Shown here one piece after another: positions 1-8,377 of a stretch of 64,000 bases of DNA (position 1 is its first letter; each line of letters opens with the position of its first letter). The notes under the pieces are model-generated. The model was not told where the DNA came from and did no database searches. It saw only the letters and a program-made list of their open reading frames with translations. The stretch covers positions 139,602-203,601 of the forward strand of contig CAKVLI010000002.1 of assembly GCA_934757155.1 (NCBI GenBank), given 5' to 3'. A program made the translations under genes and the position numbers. The stretch comes from an uncultured Candidatus Melainabacteria bacterium (GTDB lineage Bacteria; Cyanobacteriota; Vampirovibrionia; Gastranaerophilales; Gastranaerophilaceae).

Positions 1-446
1 TGAAGAAATTTAAAATCGGACTTGTTTTACTCAGCATAGTTGCAATGACCGGTATTGCTAATGCTGCAGGAGTTGGCTACATCGATTACGCGAAAGTAAT
101 TGATAACTTTGATTACGCTAAAAAAGCTACTAAAGAAGTTGACGCTAAAGGTTTGGAAATGCAACAATATTTGGTTGACAAAGAAAAAGAATACAAAGCT
201 TTGGATACACCTTTAAAAAGACAAACTTTCGAAGAAAAGACCGCTCAAGAATTTAAAGTAAAAGAACAAGCATACGTTTCTTTGAAAACTAAACGTGAAC
301 AAGAAGTTTACACAAAAATCAAAGACGCTGCAAAAGCTGTAATGGTTGAACAAAAACTTGATGCGATTATGGATCAAAGAGGTGTTTTTGTTGGCGGTAT
401 CGATATTTCAGACATGGTTATCAATAAATTGAAAGGTGTTAAATAA
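1..446 (+). CDS. OmpH/Skp-family periplasmic chaperone-like protein (5' end cut by one base)
   Basis: The A of the start codon lies just before the window: the first bases read TG AAG AAA TTT, giving M-K-K-F-K and a hydrophobic signal peptide ending near A-N-A-A at residues 20-23. The mature part (about 125 residues) starts GVGYIDYAKVI and is rich in Lys/Glu/Gln heptads, the elongated helical build of OmpH/Skp proteins, which hold unfolded outer-membrane proteins in the periplasm. An internal ATG at 45 would remove the signal peptide and is not the start. It ends two bases before the nucleoside phosphorylase gene, so the two are probably co-transcribed. Family assignment rests on the signal peptide, size and overall pattern rather than on a catalytic motif. 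Confidence 0.72.
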   Translation, partial: KKFKIGLVLLSIVAMTGIANAAGVGYIDYAKVIDNFDYAKKATKEVDAKGLEMQQYLVDKEKEYKALDTPLKRQTFEEKTAQEFKVKEQAYVSLKTKREQEVYTKIKDAAKAVMVEQKLDAIMDQRGVFVGGIDISDMVINKLKGVK

Positions 447-448
447 AT

Positions 449-1768
449 ATGAGAATTGTTGACCTTATTGATAAGAAAAAGCATGGCGGAGTTCATACAA
501 AAGAAGAAATTAATTTTATTATTGATTCAATGATGAACGGTTCTGCGCCTGACTATCAGATTTCAGCATGGCTTATGGCGGTTTATTTTAAAGGACTTAC
601 TGACGAAGAAACTGCGTATCTTACAGAAGCTATGATTGACTCCGGCGAAGTTATCGATTTTGGGGATTTAACAGACTCAATCGTTGATAAACATTCAACC
701 GGCGGGGTTGGCGATAAGGTCACAATAACTCTTATACCACTGCTTGCTGCTGCTGGAGTTCCTGTTGCTAAGCTATCAGGCAAAGGTTTGGGACATACAG
801 GCGGAACAATTGATAAGTTGGAATCAATTCCCGGATTTAACACAAAACTCACGATTGAAGAATTGATTGCGCAGGTTAAGAGAATAAATGTTGCAATTGC
901 TTCTCAAACTCAAAATCTGACACCTGCGGACGGAAAACTTTACGCTTTGAGAGATGTAACCGCAACAGTTGACAGCATGCCGTTAATCGCGTCATCTGTT
1001 GTTTCTAAAAAGATTGCATCCGGCGCTAAAAACATTATTCTTGATGTTAAATACGGCTCCGGCGCATTTATGAAAACTCCTGAAGACGCTGTCGGATTGT
1101 CAAAATTGATGGTTAAAATCGGGCATATCCTTAACAAGTCAATTACAGCCGTAATTACTTCTATGGAAGAACCCTTGGGAAGAGCAGTCGGAAATTCACT
1201 TGAAATAATTGAGTCTATTGAATTTTTGAAAGGTAATATAACAAAAGGTGACGTTGCAGAATTGACCTATTCCTTCGCGGCTATCGCTCTTATGCAGATT
1301 GGCAGATACGATAACGAAGAGGATGCAATTGCTTACTTAAAAGAACTTGTTCATTCAGGAAAAGCAATAGAAAAACTAAGAGAACTAATCGCTGCACAAG
1401 GTGGAAATCCTAGTGTAATTGATGATTACAACACATTTGACCAAGCAAAATTCAAGGTTGAATGTGAAGCGAAAAAAGACGGATTTGTAAGTAGCACAGA
1501 CGCTTACAAAATTGCTTATGCGTGCAAAATCCTTGGCGCAGGCAGAGATAAGAAAACTGACCCAATCGACTACAGCGTCGGGATTTTCTTAAACAAAAAG
1601 AGCGGTGAAGAAGTTAAGAAGGGCGAAATTTTATACACAATCTATTCTAATGACCCTGAAAAAACAAAAATCGCACAAAAATATTGTGAAGCAGGTATTG
1701 TTATAAGTGACTCAAAACCTGCTCACAAAGATATGATTTACAGAATTATTAGACGAGAAGAGGATTAG
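449..1768 (+). CDS. Pyrimidine-nucleoside phosphorylase
   Basis: A 439-residue enzyme that splits thymidine, deoxyuridine or uridine with phosphate to free base and (deoxy)ribose 1-phosphate in nucleoside salvage. The family signature region is clear: KHSTGGVGDK (residues 81-90, phosphate binding), SGKGLGHTGGTIDKLESI (110-127), and the S-x-x-x-S-K-K-I-A-S-G segment near 185-195 that contacts the base. Length matches the thymidine/pyrimidine phosphorylase family. The start follows the upstream stop by two bases and the next gene starts one base after its stop. Sequence alone does not decide between thymidine-specific (DeoA) and broad pyrimidine (Pdp) activity, so no symbol is given. A purine nucleoside phosphorylase is encoded separately at 18404. 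Confidence 0.93.
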   Translation: MRIVDLIDKKKHGGVHTKEEINFIIDSMMNGSAPDYQISAWLMAVYFKGLTDEETAYLTEAMIDSGEVIDFGDLTDSIVDKHSTGGVGDKVTITLIPLLAAAGVPVAKLSGKGLGHTGGTIDKLESIPGFNTKLTIEELIAQVKRINVAIASQTQNLTPADGKLYALRDVTATVDSMPLIASSVVSKKIASGAKNIILDVKYGSGAFMKTPEDAVGLSKLMVKIGHILNKSITAVITSMEEPLGRAVGNSLEIIESIEFLKGNITKGDVAELTYSFAAIALMQIGRYDNEEDAIAYLKELVHSGKAIEKLRELIAAQGGNPSVIDDYNTFDQAKFKVECEAKKDGFVSSTDAYKIAYACKILGAGRDKKTDPIDYSVGIFLNKKSGEEVKKGEILYTIYSNDPEKTKIAQKYCEAGIVISDSKPAHKDMIYRIIRREED

Positions 1769-1769
1769 A

Positions 1770-3236
1770 ATGTTTAATAAAAAAATGCAATATGTTATTA
1801 AATCCGTACCTACAGACGACAAACAGGCTCTTGAAAACCTGCTCAACGAGATGTCTGAGCAAGGTTGGGATTTGTACACAATGCACGAAATTGAAAGTGA
1901 GTCTTCAATTGATTTCAACTGCATTTTCACAAGAGAACGTCAAGAAGAGGATACGACCGACTTGGATGACATTGTAAACATCACAAGCTTCAAGTATAGA
2001 ATGGAAAAAATGCTTGCTGCGCCTTCCAGTCCGTATGAATCTTGCAAAGAAATTCAGTTAAAAATTTCTAACCAAAAGGAAAGAATAAAAAAAATTAAGG
2101 CTCAATTGGAAAGCGATAATTTATCAATTGAAGACAAAAACAGGCTTAACACCCAAATGTCAGACGAGTTAAGACAATTGGATGCTCTGAAACAATCTCT
2201 TGTAAACGAGATTTCGCCTGAAACAATGTACGGCACAATAAAAGAAGAAAAATTCGTGGTTAATCTTTCTGAAGAAATTTTGGAAATAGTTTCAATGGAA
2301 AAGAACGAAAACCTTCTTGCTCAAACCGTAAAAATCAGACAAGATTTGACTGACAGACTTGGCTATGTTATTCCTCATATTCATTTCCATAACAGCGATG
2401 ATTTGAACCAAAACGAATTTTGTATAAAAATTCATGACGTGGAAGTATTCCGCTCATTGGCGTTTCCTAGATATAGTGCTTACTTCAAAAATGATCTTAA
2501 AGGTTACAAGATTGAAGAAGACGATATCTGTATGAATGATGATATTACCGGAAAACGTTTGGTTTGGATAAAACAGGACAAGGTCAAAGATTTCTGGCAA
2601 ACAGGTATGAGCGCGGTGGAATACATCGGACGCGCGATTGAATACATTGCTGTAAAAGAAGTTTCAGATATTATGGACTATAACGATATTAACAAGTATG
2701 TGGAAATCGTACTTGAAAACAATTCGTTTCTAGTTGATAACATAATCCCTGACTTTATTACAGCCGCTGATTTGAAATATCTTCTTACCTGCTTAATCAG
2801 AGAAAAGGTTTCAGTAAAAAATATAATCTACTTATTTGAAAAGATTAATGATTACGCAAACGAACCTACAAAAGAAGATCTTTTGGACAAAGTCAGACTT
2901 GCGTTTTCTAAATTGATTGTAAAAGATTTAGCTGTTGACGGCGAATTGAAAGTCATTGAGCTTTCTGATGAAACGCTGGAAAAGGTTTCAGGCTTCTTCA
3001 ATGAGGAAGACGGCGAATCAATTATCAGAATTGAAGCGAATGACGTTCAGGAAATCGCTGAGCGCGTAAATAAATTCGCCAGAACAAAGAAATTGGAAAA
3101 TCCTGTACTTGCTGTCCCAATGGATTTGAGACATATGATTTTTGTAATCTTGTCTGAATTTGTTCCTAATATTACGGTACTTGCGAACGAAGAGCTTGTT
3201 AGCGAATGTAATATTAAATTTATTGGTAAAGTGTAA
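1770..3236 (+). CDS. Soluble FlhA-cytoplasmic-domain (FHIPEP) protein with an extra N-terminal domain
   Basis: This 488-residue protein has no membrane segment. Residues 1-60 resemble short DUF4177-like domains (an E-Q-G-W-D-L motif near 30). Residues 88-145 are strongly charged and probably coiled coil. From about 160 to the end it follows the cytoplasmic part of FlhA, the flagellar type III export gate: R-Q-D-L..LGYVIP (190-201), I-K-I-H-D-V-E-V (219-226), a K-R-L-V-W-I strand (262-267), I-P-D-F....L-K-Y-L-L-T-C-L-I-R-E-K-V-S-V-K (326-350), and the final P-V-L-A-V-P...L-R-H-M...V-P-N-I-T-V-L-A-N-E-E (445-475). FlhA normally carries an eight-helix membrane domain before this; here it is replaced. 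Known role of the domain: docking export chaperones, substrates and the ATPase complex. Inference: a soluble docking or regulatory paralogue. Sits one base after the phosphorylase gene. Confidence 0.75.
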   Translation: MFNKKMQYVIKSVPTDDKQALENLLNEMSEQGWDLYTMHEIESESSIDFNCIFTRERQEEDTTDLDDIVNITSFKYRMEKMLAAPSSPYESCKEIQLKISNQKERIKKIKAQLESDNLSIEDKNRLNTQMSDELRQLDALKQSLVNEISPETMYGTIKEEKFVVNLSEEILEIVSMEKNENLLAQTVKIRQDLTDRLGYVIPHIHFHNSDDLNQNEFCIKIHDVEVFRSLAFPRYSAYFKNDLKGYKIEEDDICMNDDITGKRLVWIKQDKVKDFWQTGMSAVEYIGRAIEYIAVKEVSDIMDYNDINKYVEIVLENNSFLVDNIIPDFITAADLKYLLTCLIREKVSVKNIIYLFEKINDYANEPTKEDLLDKVRLAFSKLIVKDLAVDGELKVIELSDETLEKVSGFFNEEDGESIIRIEANDVQEIAERVNKFARTKKLENPVLAVPMDLRHMIFVILSEFVPNITVLANEELVSECNIKFIGKV

Positions 3237-3253
3237 TAAAACTCTAAAGTTTG

Positions 3254-3282
3254 TTGACAATACAATATCTCTATGATACGCT
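3254..3282 (+). promoter_or_regulatory. Possible sigma-70 promoter of the small membrane protein/AAA+ pair
   Basis: A perfect TTGACA at 3254-3259 is followed 17 bases later by TACGCT, a weak -10. It lies between the FlhA-like gene and the ATG at 3306. Confidence 0.4.
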
Positions 3283-3305
3283 GTAAGGCGAAATAGAGGG
3301 TATAT

Positions 3306-3608
3306 ATGCGAATATCAAGTGTTAACAGTTATAGAATGACAAATGCGTACAAAGCGCAAAATTCTAAATTTACAGGTTTTAATAATAGCAGTTATAATAA
3401 TACTGAAAAACAAACAGTTCCTTCTCCGAGTTTTAAAGGTAATTTCTTTAAAATTGCCGGTGGAATTGCTGGTTTGGCAGCGATAACACTTCTTGCACCG
3501 GGTGCAGTGCTTATTGGTTTAGGTGGACTAGGTGTTTTACCAGGTGTAATTGCAGGTGCTGCCATTGACGAAAAACTTGAAGAAAAAGATGATGATAACC
3601 ATACATAA
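3306..3608 (+). CDS. Small glycine-rich membrane protein with FKG motif
   Basis: A 100-residue protein of unknown function. Residues 1-45 are polar and rich in Asn/Ser, with SKFTGF at 20-25 and SPSFKG near 40-45. Residues 48-86 form one long Gly/Ala/Leu hydrophobic stretch, long enough for a hairpin or one to two membrane helices. The tail is acidic (E-E-K-D-D-D). The start has an AGAGGG ribosome site six bases upstream. The AAA+ ATPase gene follows after 29 bases on the same strand, and its product also has a membrane segment and an N-terminal T-F-R-Q, so the two may work together at the membrane; this is inference. Confidence 0.6.
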   Translation: MRISSVNSYRMTNAYKAQNSKFTGFNNSSYNNTEKQTVPSPSFKGNFFKIAGGIAGLAAITLLAPGAVLIGLGGLGVLPGVIAGAAIDEKLEEKDDDNHT

Positions 3609-3637
3609 GGTATAAAAGGATAAGAATTAAGGCTCTT

Positions 3638-4795
3638 ATGATTCAACCAATATCGCAAATCAATAACAAAGAATTATTTACAACAAGGAGACAGGTCACC
3701 TTTAGACAAACTGAGCGTGATACTGCTTTTGTTGCGCAAGATCAAAATCAGACAGGTACTCAAGCAGTAGAAGAACTTAATCGTTCAATAGACAGACTTG
3801 TTTATTCTGGTAGGTTAATAGCGGGCACCGTCCTTATTGGAGCATTGTTCATAGCAGCCGCGAAAGCCTTCGGTGGAAAGTTTGCTGGTGGTTTGATAGA
3901 AAATAATGTTCATTCTGAAGCATTTCGTAGTTTAATGGATGATTCAAAAATACCAACACTAGATACATGTAAAAGTCTTAATAAAAATTTACGCACATTA
4001 TTAGAAAATCAAGTTGCCTATGTAAAAGCGGGCGCAAAAGTACAAAATGAGGCAGGAGCTCCTGTTGTTACTAACAGGTTACTTCTGAGCGGGTTGCCGG
4101 GTACCGGAAAAAGTTTTTACGCAAAAATTTATGCAAAAACTCTAGGTGCCCACTATAAAGAGATTAAGTTTTCTGATTTTAACGGAAAACATGTTGGCAT
4201 TCATAATGAGAATCTTAAAGCAGAGTTTGAATCTATAATAAAAAAAGCCTCTAGCAACCCAAATGAAAAATATGTTGTAGTATTTAATGAAATTGATTCT
4301 GTTATTGTTTCTAATGAAAGAATTGTAAATTCTTCTGGAATTTTTAAATCAGAAGAACGCTCAATCTTCTTAAACTACTTGGATGAATGCGCAGAAAAGG
4401 CACCTAATTTAACAATTATAGGTACCACCAATAATCATATAGATGCAAAATCATTGGATGGAGCTGCGTTGAGCCGTTTTAAGAATATATACGAAATACC
4501 GCTACCGGAACAAAATGAACTTTTTGAAGCTTTAAAGGCTAATCTTTTAAATGTTAAAAACGGAGAACAATTTATACAAAGTAACGAGTCCGAACTTTTG
4601 AGAATTGCAAAAGAAATGCAAGACAGAGGTTTTTCATTCAGAGATTTGGAAAATGTTGTAAATTCCTCAAAGAATTTCTATTTAAAAGATATTGTAAAAG
4701 ATTCAAACAGTACTTTTAAAATTGAATATCTTCAAAAGGCAAAAGATTCTCTCGGAAAAACGGATGGAGAAATTAACGGAAAGAAAACGTGTTAA
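3638..4795 (+). CDS. Membrane-anchored AAA+ ATPase
   Basis: A 385-residue protein with an N-terminal polar tail containing QVTFRQ (19-24), one probable membrane helix at about 58-80, and an AAA+ module from about 145. Walker A is GLPGTGKS (152-159). Walker B is VVVFNEID (213-220), with Asn where most AAA+ proteins have the metal-binding Asp of hhhhDE. Sensor 1 fits I-I-G-T-T-N-N near 261-267, and an Arg before F-K-N near 281 may be the arginine finger. Such proteins remodel or extract protein substrates as hexamers; FtsH-like protease motifs are absent, so it would act as an unfoldase or adaptor. Substrate unknown. Probably one transcript with the preceding small membrane protein. Confidence 0.8.
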   Translation: MIQPISQINNKELFTTRRQVTFRQTERDTAFVAQDQNQTGTQAVEELNRSIDRLVYSGRLIAGTVLIGALFIAAAKAFGGKFAGGLIENNVHSEAFRSLMDDSKIPTLDTCKSLNKNLRTLLENQVAYVKAGAKVQNEAGAPVVTNRLLLSGLPGTGKSFYAKIYAKTLGAHYKEIKFSDFNGKHVGIHNENLKAEFESIIKKASSNPNEKYVVVFNEIDSVIVSNERIVNSSGIFKSEERSIFLNYLDECAEKAPNLTIIGTTNNHIDAKSLDGAALSRFKNIYEIPLPEQNELFEALKANLLNVKNGEQFIQSNESELLRIAKEMQDRGFSFRDLENVVNSSKNFYLKDIVKDSNSTFKIEYLQKAKDSLGKTDGEINGKKTC

Positions 4796-4823
4796 ATCTT
4801 AGTTTTGTATTTATAAAGAAAGC

Positions 4824-4860
4824 AAAAGAGTCGATTTCAAATATTGAAATCGACTCTTTA
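4824..4860. terminator. Bidirectional terminator
   Basis: A long perfect stem (AAAGAGTCGATTTCAA paired with its complement around a three-base loop) has an A-run on one side and a T-run on the other, between the convergent AAA+ and PPDK genes. Confidence 0.85.
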
Positions 4861-4892
4861 CTCTATTAAATAAAGTATAACTTACTTAACTC

Positions 4893-7541
4893 TTACTTAC
4901 CTTCAACTACTGCTTGAGCAGCTGCAAGTCTTGCTTGCGGAATTCTGAACGGTGAGCAAGATACGTAATCCAAGCCAATTCTGTGGCAGAATTTAACTGA
5001 ATCAGGATCGCCGCCGTGTTCACCACAAACACCGCCAACTAACTTAGAGTTAACTGTTTTTCCTCTTTCCATAGACATTTCGATAAGTTGACCAACACCT
5101 TTTTGATCAAGTGTTTCGAACGGATTAGCAGGAAGGATTTTTTGTTCAACATATCTGTTGAGGAATTTACCTTCAGCATCATCACGAGAATAACCGAATG
5201 TCATCTGAGTAAGGTCGTTAGTACCAAATGAGAAGAATTCTGCGTATTCAGCGATTTCATCAGCTGTCAATGCCGCACGCGGAATTTCAATCATTGTACC
5301 GAATTTGTATTCAACTTTGATGCCTTTTTCAGTCATAACGATTTCAGCAACTTTTTCTAAGATATCTTTAGCTACCTTAAGTTCGTTTACGTGACCGATA
5401 AGCGGAATCATAACCCAAGGTTTAACATCGATACCTTCTTTTTTAACGTCACAAGCAGCTTCAAAGATAGCTCTTACTTGCATTTCGTTAATTTCAGGGT
5501 ATGTTAAACCAAGTCTACATCCTCTTAAGCCCATCATAGGGTTAGATTCAGAAAGTCCTTCTACAACGTGAAGAAGAGCTTCTTTTTCTTTAGAATCTTT
5601 GCCAAGAGCCTTCAATGCTGCAACTTCTGCAATTAAAGATTCTTTGTCAGGCAAGAATTCGTGAAGAGGCGGGTCAAGAAGTCTGACTGTCATCGGTTTG
5701 TCACCGATAGCCTTGAACATTGCGTAGAAGTCTGAATACTGCATAGGGAGAAGTTTATCAAGAGCTTCTCTTCTTGCCTCAGGAGTTCCTGCAATAATCA
5801 TTTTTTGTACCCAAGGAAGTCTGTCAGGATCCATGAACATGTGTTCAGTTCTGCAAAGACCAACACCTTCTGCACCAAATTTGATAGCATTTGCGATGTC
5901 TTTTGGAGTATCTGCGTTAGCTTCAACCTTAAGTTGTTTGATTTGGTTAACCCAGCTAAAGAACTTGTTCCAGTTGTCATCAATTTGAGCTTCAACAAGC
6001 TTAACTGCGCCTTCCATGACGATACCTTTGCCACCATCAAGAGAGATGATGTCGTCTTTGTGGTAAACTTTACCATCAAAACCGGTCAATGTTTCGTTTG
6101 CAAGGTCAATTTTCATATCTTCACAACCTGAAACGCAAGGTTTGCCCATACCTTTAGCTACAACTGCTGCGTGAGAAGTTGCGCCGCCTCTGAGGGTAAG
6201 AACACCCTGAGAAACAGCCATACCGTGAATATCATCCGGACAAGTTTCTACACGAACAAGGATAACCTTTTCGCCTGCTTCACCACGTTTTGCAGCTTCT
6301 TCTGTATCGAATACGATTTTACCTACAGCAGCACCCGGAGAAGCGTTTACACCTTGTGCAATTTTGTGTGCTTCAGCCATTGCTTTTGAATCAAAGCAAG
6401 GAAGAAGAATTTGGTTAACTGAATATGGGTCAACCAATTGGATTGCACGTTCTCTTGTGATGATACCTTCTTCGCACATTTCAACGGCAATTCTTACTGC
6501 AGCAGCAGCTGTTCTTTTACCGTTACGAGTTTGAAGGATGTACAATTTACCTCTTTCAATTGTGAATTCCATATCTTGAACATCTTTGTAACCGAGTTCA
6601 AGTTTTTTAGCAATATCAACATACTGTCTGTAAAGATCAGGCATTTCAGCTTCCAATTCAGCGATAGGTTTTGGAGTTCTGATACCTGCTACAACGTCTT
6701 CACCTTGAGCATTTGTCAAATATTCACCATAGAATTTGTTTTCACCGGTTGCAGGGTTACGAGTGAATGAAACACCTGTTGCACAATCGTCACCCATGTT
6801 ACCGAATACCATTGTTTGAACGTTAACTGCTGTACCGAAATTGTGATCAATTTTGTTCATATTTCTGTAAGCAACGGCACGCGGAATATTCCAAGAACGG
6901 AATACGGCTTCAATAGCTTCTTGTAATTGAACGTATGGATCTTGAGGGAATTCTTTGCCCGTAACGTCTTTGATAACTTTTTTATAAACAGGAATAAGAG
7001 ATTTCCAGCCTTCAGCAGAAATTTCTGTATCAGACTTAACGCCTTCTCTTTCCTTAACTTTTTCAACTTCTGATTCAAAGTATTTTTGTCTGTCCATTTC
7101 CCAAGCTACTGAGCCGAACATAGTCAAAAATCTTCTGTATGAATCATAGCAGAATCTAGGGTTGTTAGTTAACTTAACCATAGCTTCAACTGTTTCGTCG
7201 TTCAAACCTAAGTTAAGAATTGTTTCCATCATACCCGGCATAGAAACTCTTGCACCTGAACGAACAGATACTAAAAGCGGATTTGTTGTATCGCCAAATT
7301 TCTTGCCGATTTGCATTTCAACATCTCTTAACGCAGCTCTTACTTCATCCATCAAACCTTCAGGCATTTTGTTACCGTTGTTAATGTATGCCATACAAGT
7401 TTCGGTTGTGATAGTTAATCCTGGCGGAACCGGAAGACCTAAGTTTGTCATTTCTGCAAGGTTAGCACCTTTGCCACCTAGCAGATTGCGCATGTCAGCG
7501 TTACCTTCGCGGAACAACCATACTCTCTTATTCTGAGTCAT
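4893..7541 (-). CDS. ppdK: Pyruvate, phosphate dikinase
   Basis: An 882-residue enzyme that interconverts pyruvate, ATP and phosphate with phosphoenolpyruvate, AMP and pyrophosphate, working in glycolysis or gluconeogenesis in many anaerobes. The N-terminal nucleotide-binding domain opens with LLGGKGANLAEMT. The swivelling phospho-His domain has GGATSHAAVVAKGMGKPCV at about 450-470, with the catalytic His. The C-terminal PEP/pyruvate barrel carries G-L-C-R-T-E-H-M-F, F-G-T-N-D-L-T-Q and a CGEHGGDP loop with the catalytic Cys. Length is typical of bacterial PPDK. The ATG has a strong AAAGGAG site. Monocistronic by context. Confidence 0.97.
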   Translation of the reverse strand: MTQNKRVWLFREGNADMRNLLGGKGANLAEMTNLGLPVPPGLTITTETCMAYINNGNKMPEGLMDEVRAALRDVEMQIGKKFGDTTNPLLVSVRSGARVSMPGMMETILNLGLNDETVEAMVKLTNNPRFCYDSYRRFLTMFGSVAWEMDRQKYFESEVEKVKEREGVKSDTEISAEGWKSLIPVYKKVIKDVTGKEFPQDPYVQLQEAIEAVFRSWNIPRAVAYRNMNKIDHNFGTAVNVQTMVFGNMGDDCATGVSFTRNPATGENKFYGEYLTNAQGEDVVAGIRTPKPIAELEAEMPDLYRQYVDIAKKLELGYKDVQDMEFTIERGKLYILQTRNGKRTAAAAVRIAVEMCEEGIITRERAIQLVDPYSVNQILLPCFDSKAMAEAHKIAQGVNASPGAAVGKIVFDTEEAAKRGEAGEKVILVRVETCPDDIHGMAVSQGVLTLRGGATSHAAVVAKGMGKPCVSGCEDMKIDLANETLTGFDGKVYHKDDIISLDGGKGIVMEGAVKLVEAQIDDNWNKFFSWVNQIKQLKVEANADTPKDIANAIKFGAEGVGLCRTEHMFMDPDRLPWVQKMIIAGTPEARREALDKLLPMQYSDFYAMFKAIGDKPMTVRLLDPPLHEFLPDKESLIAEVAALKALGKDSKEKEALLHVVEGLSESNPMMGLRGCRLGLTYPEINEMQVRAIFEAACDVKKEGIDVKPWVMIPLIGHVNELKVAKDILEKVAEIVMTEKGIKVEYKFGTMIEIPRAALTADEIAEYAEFFSFGTNDLTQMTFGYSRDDAEGKFLNRYVEQKILPANPFETLDQKGVGQLIEMSMERGKTVNSKLVGGVCGEHGGDPDSVKFCHRIGLDYVSCSPFRIPQARLAAAQAVVEGK

Positions 7542-7643
7542 TGATTTCTCCTTTTCTAATGATAGTACACTAAGAATATAATTCCTCTATTGAGATAATC
7601 TTAGCATGAAGGAGTTTCAATGTAAAAGGGTAAAAATAAGAGA

Positions 7644-7898
7644 CTATTTTTTGCTGAATAAATTTTTAATTTTGGTTTTTACGTCAGTCATAGCGTTTTT
7701 TAATGCTTCATCAGCAGCTCTTCTGTAGAGAATTTCCTGTTTTTCTGCTTGAGAAATTGCAGGATTTTTCATCTGAAAAGCAAACCAAACATCGTCAATA
7801 ACTTTTCCGATTTCTTGGTTCTTTTTAGCCGCTTGTTTCAACTTGCTATTTAAACCGTTTGAACTTGTCAAAACTCCCATTGGTTTTATTGAAGTCAT
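7644..7898 (-). CDS. Small helical protein of unknown function
   Basis: An 84-residue basic protein, largely helical by composition, ending KIKNLFSKK. No recognised domain and no signal peptide. The start is taken as the ATG at 7898, seven bases after an AGGAG site; the GTG at 7904 lies only one base after that site and is too close. Its upstream region has the TTTACAAA plus GCAATT plus -10 arrangement also seen before the 8018, 28919 and 31902 genes. The N-terminal 15 residues are Ser/Asn rich. Confidence 0.6.
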   Translation of the reverse strand: MTSIKPMGVLTSSNGLNSKLKQAAKKNQEIGKVIDDVWFAFQMKNPAISQAEKQEILYRRAADEALKNAMTDVKTKIKNLFSKK

Positions 7899-7925
7899 TT
7901 GCACACTCCTTTTATTTACTACACT

Positions 7926-7970
7926 ATTATCTTAAAAACATTTTTTTCGCAATAATTGCTATTTTGTAAA
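7926..7970 (-). promoter_or_regulatory. Promoter region of the GCAATT class
   Basis: Read on the minus strand: TTTACAAA (7970-7963), then GCAATT (7959-7954), then 22 bases, then GATAAT (7931-7926). The order and GCAAT to -10 distance match those upstream of the genes at 8281, 28919 and 31902. Confidence 0.45.
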
Positions 7971-7992
7971 GAAATATTTAGAAGAAATACTA

Positions 7993-8019
7993 AAAAAGAC
8001 CCCGTCTTGAGGTCTTTTT
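7993..8019 (-). terminator. Intrinsic terminator overlapping a stop codon
   Basis: AAAAAGACC and GGTCTTTTT arms around a nine-base loop, directly at the stop codon of the small gene at 8018; the T-run reads on either strand. Confidence 0.75.
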
Positions 8020-8281
8020 ATGCAATTAGCATCAAGTTAAAGTCTTTAGCGTCTCGATGGGCTAAACCGACACCGTCTTGACCGGTAGCGATTTTATCGC
8101 CATTCTCGCCTACTGTATAGCTGAAATTCTGTGGAATAGATATTCCATACTGGTTATCTACGCTCGGGGTTGGGGTCGGCGTAACTTTCGGTCCGACCGT
8201 TAAACCGCCAAGCGGAATCCTTCCGCCCTGCGCGTATTGACCATATTGGTAATTTTGTTCAATGCCTGGAATTGCGACCAT
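8018..8281 (-). CDS. Small Pro/Gly/Gln-rich protein of unknown function
   Basis: An 87-residue protein with a Tyr/Gln/Gly-rich start, a Thr-Pro repeat in the middle (TPTPTPS), and an ending RDAKDFNLMLIA. No signal peptide or membrane segment. An AAAGG ribosome site precedes the ATG. The low-complexity middle suggests a flexible or surface-associated protein, but nothing identifies the role. Its promoter element aligns base for base in spacing with that of the 28919 gene, so the two are probably co-regulated. Confidence 0.55.
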   Translation of the reverse strand: MVAIPGIEQNYQYGQYAQGGRIPLGGLTVGPKVTPTPTPSVDNQYGISIPQNFSYTVGENGDKIATGQDGVGLAHRDAKDFNLMLIA

Positions 8282-8305
8282 ACGTATATCCTTTTAACTT
8301 ATACA

Positions 8306-8349
8306 TATATATTAAGTCTTTAAAAACGAAAAAATTGCGTGTTTGTAAA
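8306..8349 (-). promoter_or_regulatory. Promoter element of the GCAATT class
   Basis: On the minus strand, TTTACAAA (8349-8342) is followed closely by GCAATT (8338-8333) and, at fixed distance, by ACTTAATATATATGTA. The last block matches the 28919 and 31902 upstream regions in the same register. Confidence 0.55.
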
Positions 8350-8371
8350 AAATCTTTACATATGTTAATAT
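8343..8371 (+). promoter_or_regulatory. Promoter for a probable leaderless mRNA (LD-carboxypeptidase)
   Basis: TTGTAA (8343-8348), 17 bases, TAATAT (8366-8371), then six bases and the ATG at 8378. No Shine-Dalgarno sequence lies between, so transcription would start at or next to the A of ATG. Confidence 0.5.
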
Positions 8372-8377
8372 TTACTT

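Noticed and set aside
5798..7078. Several 70-110 codon frames inside ppdK on the other frames and strand
   Set aside because: Shadows of the ppdK reading frame.
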